NCBI GenBank assembly: GCA_004431415.1
Contig: QPMI01000288.1
Span: forward strand, 1 to 64,000
Direction of reading: 5' to 3'
Length of the DNA: 64,000 nucleotides
From: Cyanophora paradoxa
Taxonomy: Eukaryota; Glaucocystophyceae; Cyanophorales; Cyanophoraceae
The first letter of the stretch is position 1; every line of letters starts with the position of its first letter. Below the pieces are notes generated by a model. The model worked only from the letters and a program-made list of their open reading frames with translations, did not search any database and was not told the origin of the DNA. The position numbers and the translations under genes are program-made. Below, in pieces: positions 53,401 through 64,000 of the stretch.

Positions 53401-56400
53401 GGGGCGGGGCAAGCCTCGGGGAGGTCGCGGGGGGCGCCGCCGCCGCGGCCGCCTCCGCCTCGCGCATCGCCGCCGCCCTCTCCAGCACCACCACCGCCGG
53501 CCCGCTCTCCCCTGCCCCCGGGCCCCCTCAGAGCAAGCGGGGGCCGGGGGCGCGGGGAGGGGCGCGGGGGCGGGCCGAGGGCGCGGAGGGCGCGGCCGGC
53601 GCAGGCGAGGTCCGCCGCGAGGCTCCCCGGCTCGGAGCCGCGCAGCGCCGCCTCGATGCGCCCCGCCGCCTCCCCCTGCCCCCGCCGACGAGCTCAGCGG
53701 GGCGGCCAGGGCGGGGCAAGACAGAGCGAAACGGAGGCGCCTTGCGGAAGGTGGCGGCCCAGTAGTGGGCGAGCTCGGGGGCGGCGCGCTCGCGCGAGAG
53801 GCGCGGCAGCACGTCGAGCTCGGAGAGCAGCTGCGGGGCCCCCCGTGGGCGGGCGGGGCCGGCGCACGGGGACGAGGGCGTCGCGCTCCCCGGCCCCCTC
53901 CAGCTGCCACGCGCACTCCTCCGCCCCCCGCTCCCAGGGCCCCTCCCGCAGCGCTCACCCGAGGCTCGGCCCAAGCCGGGGGCGGGGGCCGGGCGGGCCT
54001 GTGCGGCGAAGAAGGCGCCGAGGCGGGCGTGGACGCGGCGGCGCGCCTCGGGCTCGCCCAGCCCGAACGCAGCCTCCACCGCCTGCGACGCGGGCCCCGG
54101 GTGAGGGAAAGGGGCAGCAGAGGGGGGCGAGGGCCCCGGGCACCTCGGCGGCGGCGCGGTGGAAGAAGCCGAGGAGCCCGTCTGGCACGGGGCGCACGGT
54201 CGGAGGCGCAGCGGGCGGGGCCGGTGGCGCCGGCGGCGGCGCACTGCGGTCGACGAGGACGGAGGAGGCGGCGGCACAGAACTCGGCCCAGAGGAGCGGC
54301 GAAGCGCCGCCGGCCCCAACCCCCTGCCGCCCCCGTCGGCGCACGGGGCGGAGTGGTGCGGGAGATCGCCTCCTAGACGCGGGGGCGGCGCGCGGCGTGC
54401 GGGGCGACGGGGGCCGCACGAGGAGCAGCTGGAGCTCGGCGTCGGCGAGGCCGTGGCGGGCGCAGGCGACCGCCTCCAGCGCCGGCCGAACGAGACCCTC
54501 CCCGTACAGCCGCACCCACCGCCCAATCTGCGCCCCCGTGCCGGCGGCGGCGAGTGAGGCGGCGCTCTGGGGCCGAGCCGCGCCCGTGCTAGGCGCGCAC
54601 GACGAAACGGAAGAGGGCGACGGGGTCGGCGTAGGCGAGGCACTCCCCGATGCGCTCGTCCAGCGTGTCGTGGACGGCTGCGAGGGAGGGCGCTCAGCGC
54701 TCGCGCGGCGCCGGGGCGGGGCGCCGGGGCGCGCCGGACTCGCGGAGCTGCTCGAGGAGGACGACGAGGAAGAGCGCGTTCGCCGTCTGCGGGGCCGCCA
54801 GCAGCCGCGCCACCTGCCGCCCCGCGCAGCCCCTCGGTGGCTGCGCCCCGGGCGGGGCGGGAAGCTTGAGGGGCGACCTGGGGCTCGGCGAGGGCCTTGC
54901 TGGCTGCGCGGAGGTGCCCCGCGATGAGCGCCCGCCGGCGCGCCGCATCGAGCCCCCCCACAGCGCGCTCCACGTGCGCCCTGCCCCGGGTGCCCCCTCA
55001 GCGCCGGCGGCGGCAAGGCGGGGCGAGGGCGCCGGCGGGCAGGGCGGGCCTGCGGAGGGCGTAGTCGCGGGCCTCGCCGGGGGCGCACGAGAGGAGGAGC
55101 CGCAGGCGGGGCGCGGCGGCGTGGGGGAGCCAGGGAGACGCTGGAGCCGGTTGAGGGGCGGCGGGCGGGCGGGGCGGCGGGGGCGGGCTCGCCTGGGCGC
55201 CGGCGTCGGCGAGCAGCTGGTCCACCGCGTCCACCACCACCACCTGCGCCCCCGTCAGCTGGCGCTGCGGGCCCGGCGGGGCGGGCGGGCGGGGCGGGCC
55301 AGGCGGCGGGCAGCGCGGCAGCGCGAGCGGCGAGCCACTCGGCGAACGCGTGCATCGCCTCCGCCTGCGACGAGCGGAGTGAGAGAAAGGGGGCGCAGGG
55401 GGAGGCGGGCCGGCGCACCTCGTCGCCCGCGGGGTCGGGGGCCTCCAGCCCGGGCTGCGGGGCGTGAGGGAGGGAGGGGTGAAGCGGAGGGCGGGGGCGG
55501 GGCTCGCCAGGAGAGCCTGCAGCTCCTCCACGAGGCGCCGCATCAGGCCCCCCGCCCGCGCGCTCCCCGCGCTCCCTGGCCCGCCGTCAGAGGCCGCAGC
55601 GCGTGGCACGGGACACGTGTCGACGCGTACCCCCGACGTAGTGGGCGACGGGGGCGTCGGAGGGGTGCGCCGCGCGCCACGCGGCCGACCAGTTCGCCAG
55701 CAGCGCTGCGGGGTCGAAGGCGTGACGCCCGGGGCGAGGTGGAGGGCGGCCGGGGGCGGCCGCCCCGCGCAGCGCACGCACCGCTCTTGCCGCAGCCCGA
55801 GGGCCCGGTGACGAGCAGCAGCTCGGGGCCTGCCGCGCCCGCGCTGAGAAAGGGCGCTGGCCGGGTGCCGCCGGACCTCGCCCTCCGCCCAAGAGCGCAC
55901 CGGCGGCGGCGGCGTACGCGTCCAGCGCCTCAAAGTCGCCTGCGCGGCATCAGAGGGGAGCCGCGCGCCCGGGGGGGCGGGCGGGCCCGGGGCGGGGAGG
56001 TAGAGGCGGCGGCGGGCGGCGGCGAAGGCGGCGTGGGCGGCGCGCTCCTCCTCGAGCCAGGGGCGCGGCCCCGCGTCGGGGTAGTCCCGCGCAACCAGCT
56101 GCGCCCGGGGGTCGGGCAAGCGCTGCAGGGAAGAGGAAGAATGCGCGGGGGGCACGGCGAGGAGGTCGTCGTGGATGCGGGCGGCGAGGGCCTCCGCGGA
56201 CGGGTACGGCGGGCCCAGGGGTAGCCCCGAGGACCGGATCCGCTCCTGCGCGCGGGCCCGTCAGGGACGGAGGGGATCGGCATCGGCGGGGGTACATGCG
56301 CGCCTTGAGGGCAGCAAGACAGCGAGCCGCGTGGGGCCCCTCCTGCCCCGCGTCCGTCCCTGCCAGAGCCTCGCTGGGGGTAACAGTGAGCGGCATCGGG

Positions 56401-57616
56401 GTACAGGGGCCGGGGCAGTCGCCTCGAGAAGTAGAAGAGGGAAGTCTCGCGCCGCAGGTTGGGGGAGCCCTGGCGCGCGTACCCCGCTGAGATGGCGGGG
56501 AGGGGGGTACAGGGGCGCGTGCACGTCGGCGTTGACGAAGGCGCCGAGTAGGATCTCGTGCTCGGTCACGCTGGGCGGGGATCAGGGGCGGCCCGGCGCG
56601 CGGGACCGGGGGTACGCGGGCCTCCTGTCCGCGTACTGGAGGAGGAAGGGGAAGCCGGGCGCCGCCCGCTCGATCGTCCTGCGCCCCCCGGGGTTCGACC
56701 GGGGGGGGGGGGGGGGGGGGGGGTCGTCGGGCCGGGGTACCGCTTCAGAAGAGGGTCCTCGGGGGCGCCGGGGGCCTGGTGCCACCTGCGCGCGGTCGGT
56801 CGGCGGGGGCGGGGCGGGCGGGCGCCGGAGGGCCGCGCGCCCGTATCGGCCCTTCAGGAAGGCTGCGGGGGAGCAGTGAGCTGAGAGACGAAGAGAAAGA
56901 GAAGGGGCCGGCGTACCCACGAAATATGTGGAACGCTGGACTTCTTCCAGGCAGATCCGCACAACCTAAAGGGCGGGGGGGGCGGCGTCGGATCGGGATG
57001 GGGGTGGGCGCGCGGCGGGCGGGCAGGCGGGGGGGATGGGCGGACCTCGCCGCCGGCAGCCTCGGCGCCGGTGATGCCCCAGCGGAGGTCGACGGGGCAG
57101 AAGAAGAGGGCGCGGGCGGCGAGCGCGCGGCGCAGGCGGGGCACGGCCGAGCGGAAGAGCGCCTCCCGCTCGGGCGCCATGTCCTTGAAGCTGCCCGCGC
57201 GGAGCGCTTGAGCGAGAGATCTCGAGGAGAGCTCCTTGAGGAGGGATCTCGAGGGGCCCGCGCGTCCGTCTCACGCACGTCGATGAGAGGAAGACGCGGA
57301 CGACTCGCTCCCGCAGCTCGCCCGCGCGCCCCGTCGCCGCCGCAGCCGCCGTCGCCGCCTCTGCCGCGTATACGTACGCGGCTGCGGGCGTCTTCTTGCC
57401 GGGCCCATCTCCGGCGGGCCCCTGAGCCCCAGCCAGATCTAGAACGCCCAGCGCCGGCTTTACGCCCGTGCTGCCGGCGCCCTTGCCGGCCACGCAAGAC
57501 GTTGAAGGATTCGCTGTCCCAGCACAGGGCACGACGACATCCACGTACGCCTCCGACGGCGCGCGCCCGCGCTTCACGCCGAGTGCAGCGGTTCGCTTGG
57601 AGTGTCTGCAGCCCAT
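50498..57616 (-). CDS. NPHP3-like protein: DUF4062, P-loop NTPase, TPR repeats
   Basis: The ATG at 57616 gives MGCRHSKR, a strong N-myristoylation (MGxxxS) and palmitoylation signal; human NPHP3 is also myristoylated. After an Ala-rich linker comes a DUF4062-like domain: RVVRVFLSST, RDMAPEREALFRSAVPRLRR, LFFCPVDLRWGITGAEA, ICLEEVQRS and VTEHEILLGAFVNADVH. The NTPase has Walker A LLLVTGPSGCGKS (near 55800) and Walker B AQVVVVDAVDQLL (near 55230). The helical arm is ARHGLADAELQLLLV-like, followed by many kinesin-light-chain-type TPRs (LGNLLVELGRLEEAEPLL, HPAVSQSARNLGLHV, LAQAYAALGLLYQ). The stop is at 50498-50500. NPHP3 works at the ciliary base with inversin, and this order of domains is its hallmark, although fungi and bacteria have loosely similar NACHT-TPR proteins. 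Dozens of short introns are needed, so details are uncertain, but the gene limits look sound. Confidence 0.82.
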
Positions 57617-57898
57617 GGCGCCGCGTGACGCCGGTGGATGCTTCTTTTTGTCTGCACCTCTGACTTCAGCAAATGCTTGCTTCTTTCTATCTACAGCACA
57701 GCACAGCAGGGGTCAAATCCTCCGATCGACGCAGCGCAGGCAGCGGCGTATAGCGGGCCTGTTTCAGAAAAAAATGACGAGGGGACGAGGCTGGCCCGGG
57801 TACACAGTCACCAAGCCAGCTCGCTCCGTCGAACCCCACGCGGACGTCGCGTCATTCGTCCTTAAGGACTGCGTGTCAAAGTCGAAGCCTCCGCAGCA

Positions 57899-60800
57899 AT
57901 GTCGCTCCGAACATTGGGAGGGGGAGGCGCGACGCGTGAGTGCAGGCCTAGACTCTCCCGTCATTGCAACGTACTGCGCCGCTCTGACGCATCTCTCTCG
58001 TTCGGCAGCGAGCTCCCCGGCGGCGCCTGCTGCGCCCGCCGCTCCCCAGCGTAACTCCGCCTTCTTCTGCCAATGCTGCCAGGGTAAGCCAGCCCCCTTT
58101 CGCGCTGGCTTTGACCCAGCGCTCATGCGTTCGCCCGCAGTCTCGTCCGGCTCCCAGGTCGCTCCCGCCAATCGCGAACGTCCCCGGGGCGGTCCCCCCT
58201 GAACGCCTACATGCGCAGGTCGATTTCGACGCTCACCTTGCTGGCAAGAAGCACCAGAGTCGCGCGGCTCGCGCCGCCGGCGGAGGCGCCCCCGCTCCCC
58301 AGCAGGCCGCGGCGCAGCCGGCGTTCCAGGCGGCCGACGGCCCCGCTGCCGGTAACGGGCAGCGCGGTGGTCGCGGCCGTCGCGGCGGCGGCGCGGCCGG
58401 TGCGGGTGGCGCCGGCGGCCGGCCGGGCTCCGGTCAGCCCCGCCCCCAGTCGGCCCAGCAGCCGCAGCAGGCGCAGCCCCAGTCTCAGCGGGGGCAGCGC
58501 GCGCCGCGCGGCGGCGGCGCCGTCGCTCCGCAGGGCGCGGTCCCCGTGGGCGGGCTGCTCCCGACCCCGCGGAGGCGGCGGCGGCGGCGGCAGCGGCGGG
58601 CGGCGCCCCCGTCACGCGGCACCACACGCACGGCCACGGCGATGGCGGGCACCAGTGAGCCGCGCACCCCTCCCCGCCACGGATCCCGCGCTGAAGGGGC
58701 GGGCAGGTACGCCCACCCGGTGAACATCCACGCGGTGCGCCCCGCCTCGGCCTGTCTCCCGCGCAGCCCGCCCCGCGCCGCGCGGCCGCCCCGCCCACCG
58801 CCCTCGGCGGCGCAGGATGACTCGGTGAACGTGCACACGGCGTCGAAGCGGCCCTTCAGCTCGATGCCCCTCAGCCCCATCACCATCCAGGCCATGGAGA
58901 GCCCGCAGGGTGCCCCCGCCCCCGCCCCCGCCGTCTCGCCCCCGCCGACCCTCCCCCGCAGGATTCGGGTTCCACTTCATGACGGAGATCCAGTCGCTCT
59001 CGTACCCCCACCTGCTCGCCGGCAAGGACCTGCTCGCCCGCGCCAAGACCGGCTCCGGCAAGACCCTCGGTTCGAGCCCCGGCCGGCCCGCTCCGCCCCG
59101 CCCGACCGGCCGGCGGCGCAGCGTTCATGGTCCCCGTCGTCGAGGCGCTCATCCGGCGCCGCTCCTCGGGTCCGGCCGCGCCCCAACCACACCTTCTCCT
59201 TCCCCCGCCCTCGTCGAGAGCGTGTTTTGGCGGCAGGCATCGGGGCGCTGGTGCTGACGCCGACGCGCGAGCTGGCCCTCCAGATCGAGCAGCAGGTCAA
59301 GGTCCTGGTGCGCCGCACCCCCCGCCGGCCTCGAGAGTCCGCACACGTCTCATCCCCGCGCCCCGCAGCTCGCCTTTCACACGAACCTCTCCGTCTTCAC
59401 GGTCATGGGGGGCACCAACATGAACACCGAGGCCAACCGCCTCATGGGCCGCCAGGCGCGCGGCCTTCCCTCTTGTGCTCGCCACTGCCCTAACTTGGAG
59501 GGCGCCGCAGGGCCCGCCCTCGGTCCTCATCGCGACGCCGGGCCGCCTCCTCGACCACATCCAGGCGCGCCACCGCAGCCGCGAGCAGCAGCGGCGCTGC
59601 TGACTCGAGGCGGGGCAGAACACGCGGGGGTTCACGGAGGTGCTGACGCGGGAGCTGCGCGTGCTCGTCCTCGACGAGGCCGACCGCATGCTCGACCAGG
59701 GCTTCCAGCCCCAGGCCTGCCCCTCCCCGGCCCCCGCGCCCGCCCCTTCCCCCCTGAGGCCCCCTCTCCCCGCGCAGATGGAGAAGATCCTCGCCGTCCT
59801 CCCCCGCGGTCCGCCCCCGCCGGCCCCGCGCCCCGCCCCGCGGCGCGCCGAGGCGCCGGCCGCGGCGCAGAGGGCCGCCAGACGGCCCTCTTCTCCGCCA
59901 CCCTCCAGGTCCGCCCCCGCCCCCGCCCCCTCGTTTCCTCTTCTCCCGCCCTGAGGCCTTTCGTGCAGGGGTCCGTGCAGGGCATCAAGCACCTCTCGCT
60001 GCGGGCGGACCACGCCTTCGTCACCACCGTCCGCGAGGACGAGGACCTCACCAACGCCCGCTGCAAGCAGGCCCGCCCGCCCCCGCCCCGCCCCGCCCCG
60101 CCCCGGGCCCGCGCTCACGGGCGGGGGCGAGCAGGAGGTGGTGGTGGCCCCCGACTGGGCCTACTTCCACGTCGTCGCCCAGGTGCCCCCCGGCGGCAGG
60201 GAGAGGGGTCTAGCGGCCCCTTGCGCCCTCCCCCAGCGCCTCTGCGAGGGGTTACGGGTTCCCCAAGCCGGGGCTTGCCTAGAGGCCGCCGGGGGCTCGG
60301 GGAGGGCCGACGCGGGGCGGGGGCCAGATCCTGCTGGCGAACCGGCACTGCAAGGCGATCGCGTTCTTCCAGACGGCGCGGCTCGTCGACTTCGCCGAGA
60401 TCGTCCTCAAGCGCCTCGGCGTCCCCGTCATCAAGCTCACCGTCCGCCCCCGCCCCGCCCCGCCGCCCACCGCCCCGCCCGCCGCCCCTGAGGCCCGCGG
60501 CCGCCGCAGGGCCGCATGTCCCAGACGAGCCGCACCAAGACCTTCTTCTCCTTCTGCGACGCCCCGGGCAGGCGAGCCGCCCACGCCGCCCCCGCCCCCG
60601 CCCCCTCGTCATCGCTGACCGGGGCGCGGGGGCAGCGCGGGCGGGGGCGCCGGGGGCGTGATGGTGTGCACGGACGTGGCGGCCCGCGGCCTCGACATCC
60701 CCGACGTCGAGGCGCCCCTCCCCGCTCCCCCCGCCCTCCCCCCCCCCCTTCCCTCCCTCCCCTCCCCTCCCCTTCCCCATTCCCCTCGCTGAGGCCGGCG

Positions 60801-61791
60801 GGGCGCAGCTGATCGTGCAGGCCGGCATCCCCTCGGCCGTCGTGCGCGCCCTCCTCGCCCCCCCAGACCCCGCCTTTCTTCGCCCGTGATCGCGCCCCCG
60901 CAGGAGGAGTACATCCACCGCATCGGGCGCACGGCCCGCGCCGGCAACACGGGCCGCGCCGTGCGCCCGCGCGCCCCGCCCGGGCCCCCTCGGGGCAGCG
61001 CGCCGGGCGGCCGACGACGCCCTCGTGCGGCAGATCCTCGTCATCCGCGAGTTCGAGCGGCCCTTCCTCTCGAACCTCCAGGTGCGCGCGCCCCGCGCCG
61101 GCGCCGGGGCTGGCGCTGAGGGGGCGGCAGCGGACGAACATCACGCTGGAGAACATTCCGGCGCCCTACGACGAGGCCTCCGCCCTCGCAACCCGCACTC
61201 AGGCCCGCCCTGCCCCGCCCCGCCCCGCCCCCCTGCCCCGAGCTCGCCTGTGCCGCCCCCTGACGCCGCCGACCCGCGCTGCCTGCAGATCCAGCAGCTC
61301 ATCCGCTCGGACCGACAGCTCGCGGACCGCGCCCACAACGCCTACCGCACCTTCCTCGGGTCCGCCCCTCGCGGGGGCCCAGCGCTAGCGAGTTTGCCTG
61401 CCGGGGGGAATCCACGGAGGCGCCTCGGACAAGGCAAGTGCTTTCTCCGGGGGGGGGCGGCTGAAGCGGGGGGGCGGGCAGGTACTACGTGAGCGCGTGC
61501 AAGCAGTGCCGCCTCGGGAAGCCCGACATGGTGCGGGCGACCCCCGCCCCGCCCCGCCCCGCCCCCGCCGGCGCCTCACGGAGGGCGGCGCGGCGGCGCA
61601 GCTCCCGCGCGCCTTCGACTTCGCCTACTCCATCGGCATCGGTGCGCCGCCCGCCGGCCCCCGCGCCCCGTCCCGCCTCGAGCGCTCGGCTCGCGGCAGA
61701 CCGGGTGGAGCCGATCGAGGCGCGCACGATCGGCAAGATGGGCCTCACCAAGGAGATGTTCGTCACCGCCGAGCGCCAGTACTACGGCTAG
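57899..61791 (+). CDS. DEAD-box RNA helicase with N-terminal C2H2/U1-like zinc finger
   Basis: The first exon may start at ATG 57899. An exon [15 protein letters not shown] is joined to [20 protein letters not shown], giving a U1-type C-x2-C...H-x5-H finger. A Gly/Arg/Gln-rich region follows. The helicase core has [20 protein letters not shown], motif I AKTGSGKT (59042-59066), Ia [28 protein letters not shown], Ib [11 protein letters not shown], motif [16 protein letters not shown] (59661-59702) and III ALFSATL. The second RecA domain has [37 protein letters not shown] and [17 protein letters not shown]-terminal part, [16 protein letters not shown] and [20 protein letters not shown], ends at TAG 61789-61791. 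All motifs are intact. The core is closest in wording to the MSS116/DDX18 and plant RH25/26/31 group. The fused zinc finger is unusual. It starts 282 bp from the divergent NPHP3-like gene. Confidence 0.9.
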
Positions 61792-62242
61792 GCCCCGCCC
61801 CCCTCGCCCGCCCCTCCCCCACCCTCGTTGCGCGTGGGCCCTCTTCGATCGGAGCTAGAGTTGGCGTGCTCGGCCGAGGGATCCGGAGTCGGCAAAGGGG
61901 CGTTGCGCGCGCATTCCCTTGCGTTGAGCGCGGGTAGATAGGCGACCACACCAGTACCATCGATGTCTCACGTGCACGGGGCCTCCTCGGGCTCGGGCTT
62001 CGCATGCACCCCTTCAGGGGCCTTCCGGGATCCTCCCAGCCGCTGCGCTTTCGCTGCCGGCACAACGCCTCTTGCCAGCTCTACGACACCCCTACAGACC
62101 CACGTACAGGAAGCCTGCTGTGGGCAGCCTTGCCGAAGTTGCAGAAAGAATCCAGCTAGGGGGCGGGGGAGCACGGGAGCCTCGGGGCCTGGTAGGGAGG
62201 GCGGGACCTCCCTGGGCGGCTGCCTCTCAGACCTGGAGACCG
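61792..62242. other. Tail-to-tail intergenic gap
   Basis: 451 bp between the helicase stop and the stop of the leucine-rich gene. GC-rich, with no recognised exon. Confidence 0.5.
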
Positions 62243-63940
62243 CTACGCCCCGCCGCCGGCGCCGCCGGCGCCGGGGTCCGCGTCGGGGTCGGCCAGGGCC
62301 AGCTCCTGCCCCTCCCGGTTCAGGCGCCTGCCGCCCGGGGGCCGGGGCACCCACCCGGGCCTCTCGGTACGCCTCGTAGGCCTTCCGGATCTGCGGCCCG
62401 GGGGGTCTGGACCGGGCGATTCGGATCGGGGAGAGGGTACAGGCGAGGCACCTCGGAGGAGGCGAGGAGGAGCTCGGCGTCGCAGCGGACGGCGCAGGCG
62501 CGGCGGATGCGCGGGGAGCCGAGCGCAGCGGCGAGGAGGCGCCGCGCCACGGCCGGCTCCGCCCGCGCGATCGCCACCTCCGCCCCCGCCCCGGGCCCCA
62601 GCTCCTCCAGCGCCCCCGCCAGCGCCTCTGCCGCCAGGGTGGGCACACGCGCAGGGCCTGCGTGCAGCACGGGCGGCGGGGTACCGGCTTCCTCGGGGGG
62701 GCCGTCGAGGACAACCCGTAAGTGCAGGCGGCGCAGCGTCGGCGCGTGGGCGCCCCCTGGCGCCCCGGCCCGCGTTCGGTCGGGCGCAGACGGATTCGGA
62801 AGGGACATGCGGTGCCGAACCGACGATCCAGCGGAGCAGGGGGGGTGAAGCGCGGTACGCGTCGTGCAGCTTGAGGCTGCGGGGGGCTCCTCGCCTCGCG
62901 GGGAATGGAGGGGGCGCCGTGGTGCGCACACTTCGACGCCGGCGAAGGCGCCCGGGGGCCACTCGTGCGGGAGGGTGCAGAAGAGGCATTCGAGCTGCGA
63001 GGCAGTCCCTCGGCCGGAGGAGGCGGCAGGGTGGAAGGGACGGAGCGGGCCTGCGGCACGGCGTCCGCGTCGGGGCGGAGGAGGGCTGCGGCGGCCTCCG
63101 CGGCGCCCCGCGACGTCAGGTCGACCCCGACGAGGCTGAGGCTGCGCGGGGGGCGGGGTAGAGGGTCGCTCAGCCGCGAAGGGGGGCCGGGGGGGCGGGT
63201 GCGCGCGCGCGCCTCCCGCACGTGACGCCCCTCGCCGCCAGCTCCAGCAGCATCACCTGTGCGCCCGGGGCCCCGTCGGGGGGCAGACGCGCGCCCCCGC
63301 GCCCCACGGGCCTGGGCCTGGTGGTCGGCGTCCTCGGGATCGATGACGGCGGAGCCGATCTGGAGCTCCCGCGCCCGCCGCAGGCTCGGGAGGCACGCGG
63401 GGGACAGCAGCTCCCGCACCTCGTCCACCTGTGCCCCCCAGACCCCTTCTGAGCGGCCAGGGGCTCGCATCCCGCAGCGAGATTTGTGCGAGCCTTGAAG
63501 AGTTTGAGGCGAGCGCCGACATACTCGAGCGAGGGGTGCGGGGCGGCCTGCGGGGGACAGGTTGACGCGGCGCGGCGGCGCAAGGGACGGCGGGGCATGG
63601 GGCGGGCGCCTGCCAGGGGAAGGAGGCGGGGGCGCGGGGCTCGTCGACGAGGGCGACCTCGCGGAGGGCGGGCGCGCAGGAGGCGAGCGGGAGGCGCGAG
63701 AGGACCGCGCTCCAGAGGCGCTTCAGGCCCGGGAAGGGCGGGCCCGCCGGCTCCAGCTCGAGCCGGCGCAGCGCCGGCGGGAGCGCCCCCGGCTCGCCCA
63801 GCTGCCGCAGGTGGTGCGCGTCCACGTCGGCCGGCTCCATCGCGAAGCAGAGCCGCAGCCGCAGCGCCTGCAGGCCCCGGAAGCGCTCCGCCGCCAGCGC
63901 CGCCGCCGCCTCGTCCACCGCAAGCAGCTGCGGCGGACGC
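62243..63940 (-). CDS. Leucine-rich-repeat-like protein, 5' end at or beyond right edge
   Basis: Minus-strand exons encode repeated Leu-rich units: LLAVDEAAAALAAERFRGLQ, LRLRLCFAMEPADVDAHHLR, RRLELEPAGPPFPGLKRLWS, and PALREVALVDEP. Others are LLELAARGVTCG, LSLVGVDLTSRGAAEAAAAL, TLRRLHLRVVLDGPPEEA, LEELGPGAGAEVAIARAEPA and IRRACAVRCDAELLLASSE. The pattern LRRLxL...LPLASCAPALREVxL is like irregular LRRs of F-box or FBD proteins, but no F-box is visible. The end is GQELALADPDADPGAGGAGG, with a stop at 62243-62245. Near 63936 a CGCAG acceptor-like site suggests that a first exon lies further right, outside the window. Five or more introns are inferred. Function unknown; such proteins are usually substrate adaptors or scaffolds. 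Confidence 0.6.
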
Positions 63941-64000
63941 GCACGAGATAAGGAATTCAAACGTGCTTCAGAGACGGAAGGCGGCTCGCCCTTGCGCAGG

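Noticed and set aside
57899-61791. Assignment of the helicase to DDX18/Has1
   Set aside because: Motifs are shared by many DEAD-box groups, and the C-terminal wording ([17 protein letters not shown]) does not match DDX18; only the superfamily is certain.

Overview
This is eukaryotic nuclear DNA: about 17 protein genes, almost all broken by many short introns (mostly 50-110 bp, GT-AG with some GC-AG). Coding DNA is extremely GC-rich, whereas intergenic stretches have a more balanced base composition. Introns are C-rich on the sense strand. The gene set suggests a flagellated alga. There is a candidate nuclear MinE-like plastid-division factor behind a transit-peptide-like leader, an NPHP3-like protein of the type used in cilia, and a plant/algal-type zinc-ribbon protein (DUF4379). 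A glaucophyte such as Cyanophora would fit the GC content, dense short introns and Phe-containing leader, but this is an inference. No rRNA, tRNA, CRISPR array or virus was recognised.

Layout. 1-6.0 kb: 3' part of a NEK-type kinase (-), divergent ENY2/Sus1 (+), a coiled-coil protein (+), and a multi-pass membrane protein with a Pro/Gln-rich tail (-). 6.1-6.4 kb: a 28-bp tandem repeat. 7.0-8.4 kb: a four-copy zinc-ribbon protein (+). 9.2-18.2 kb: a divergent pair, a PIP-box protein possibly related to SLF2/FAM178 (-) and the mismatch-repair ATPase MSH2 (+), with start codons 81 bp apart. 18.2-21.0 kb: repeat-bearing intergenic DNA. 21.0-26.4 kb: hybrid histidine kinase (-). 27.2-29.4 kb: Sir2 deacetylase (+). 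29.8-36.9 kb: a long coiled-coil locus ending in a USP-like domain that seems to lack catalytic Cys and His (+). 37.3-39.1 kb: MinE-like gene (-) and divergent PTH2 (+). 39.3-42.7 kb: AADAT-like aminotransferase (-) whose PLP lysine is replaced by Phe, with a low-complexity extension or a second gene. 43.1-47.6 kb: TatD nuclease (+), PrxQ-type peroxiredoxin (-), inositol monophosphatase (+). 49.5-50.0 kb: a fragment of an alpha/alpha-toroid protein (-). 50.5-57.6 kb: NPHP3-like DUF4062/NTPase/TPR protein (-). 57.9-61.8 kb: DEAD-box helicase with an N-terminal zinc finger (+). 62.2-64.0 kb: a leucine-rich protein (-) running to or past the right edge.

The genes form no single pathway. MSH2, the PIP-box protein, ENY2 and Sir2 act in genome maintenance or chromatin; the others are signalling, RNA and metabolic housekeeping genes. 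I found no clear new multi-gene system. The best leads are the MSH2/PIP-box bidirectional pair, the lysine-less aminotransferase, the likely dead deubiquitinase and the duplicated leader block of the MinE-like gene. Gene spans run from inferred start to stop codon and include introns; most internal splice sites were inferred from reading frame and family similarity.
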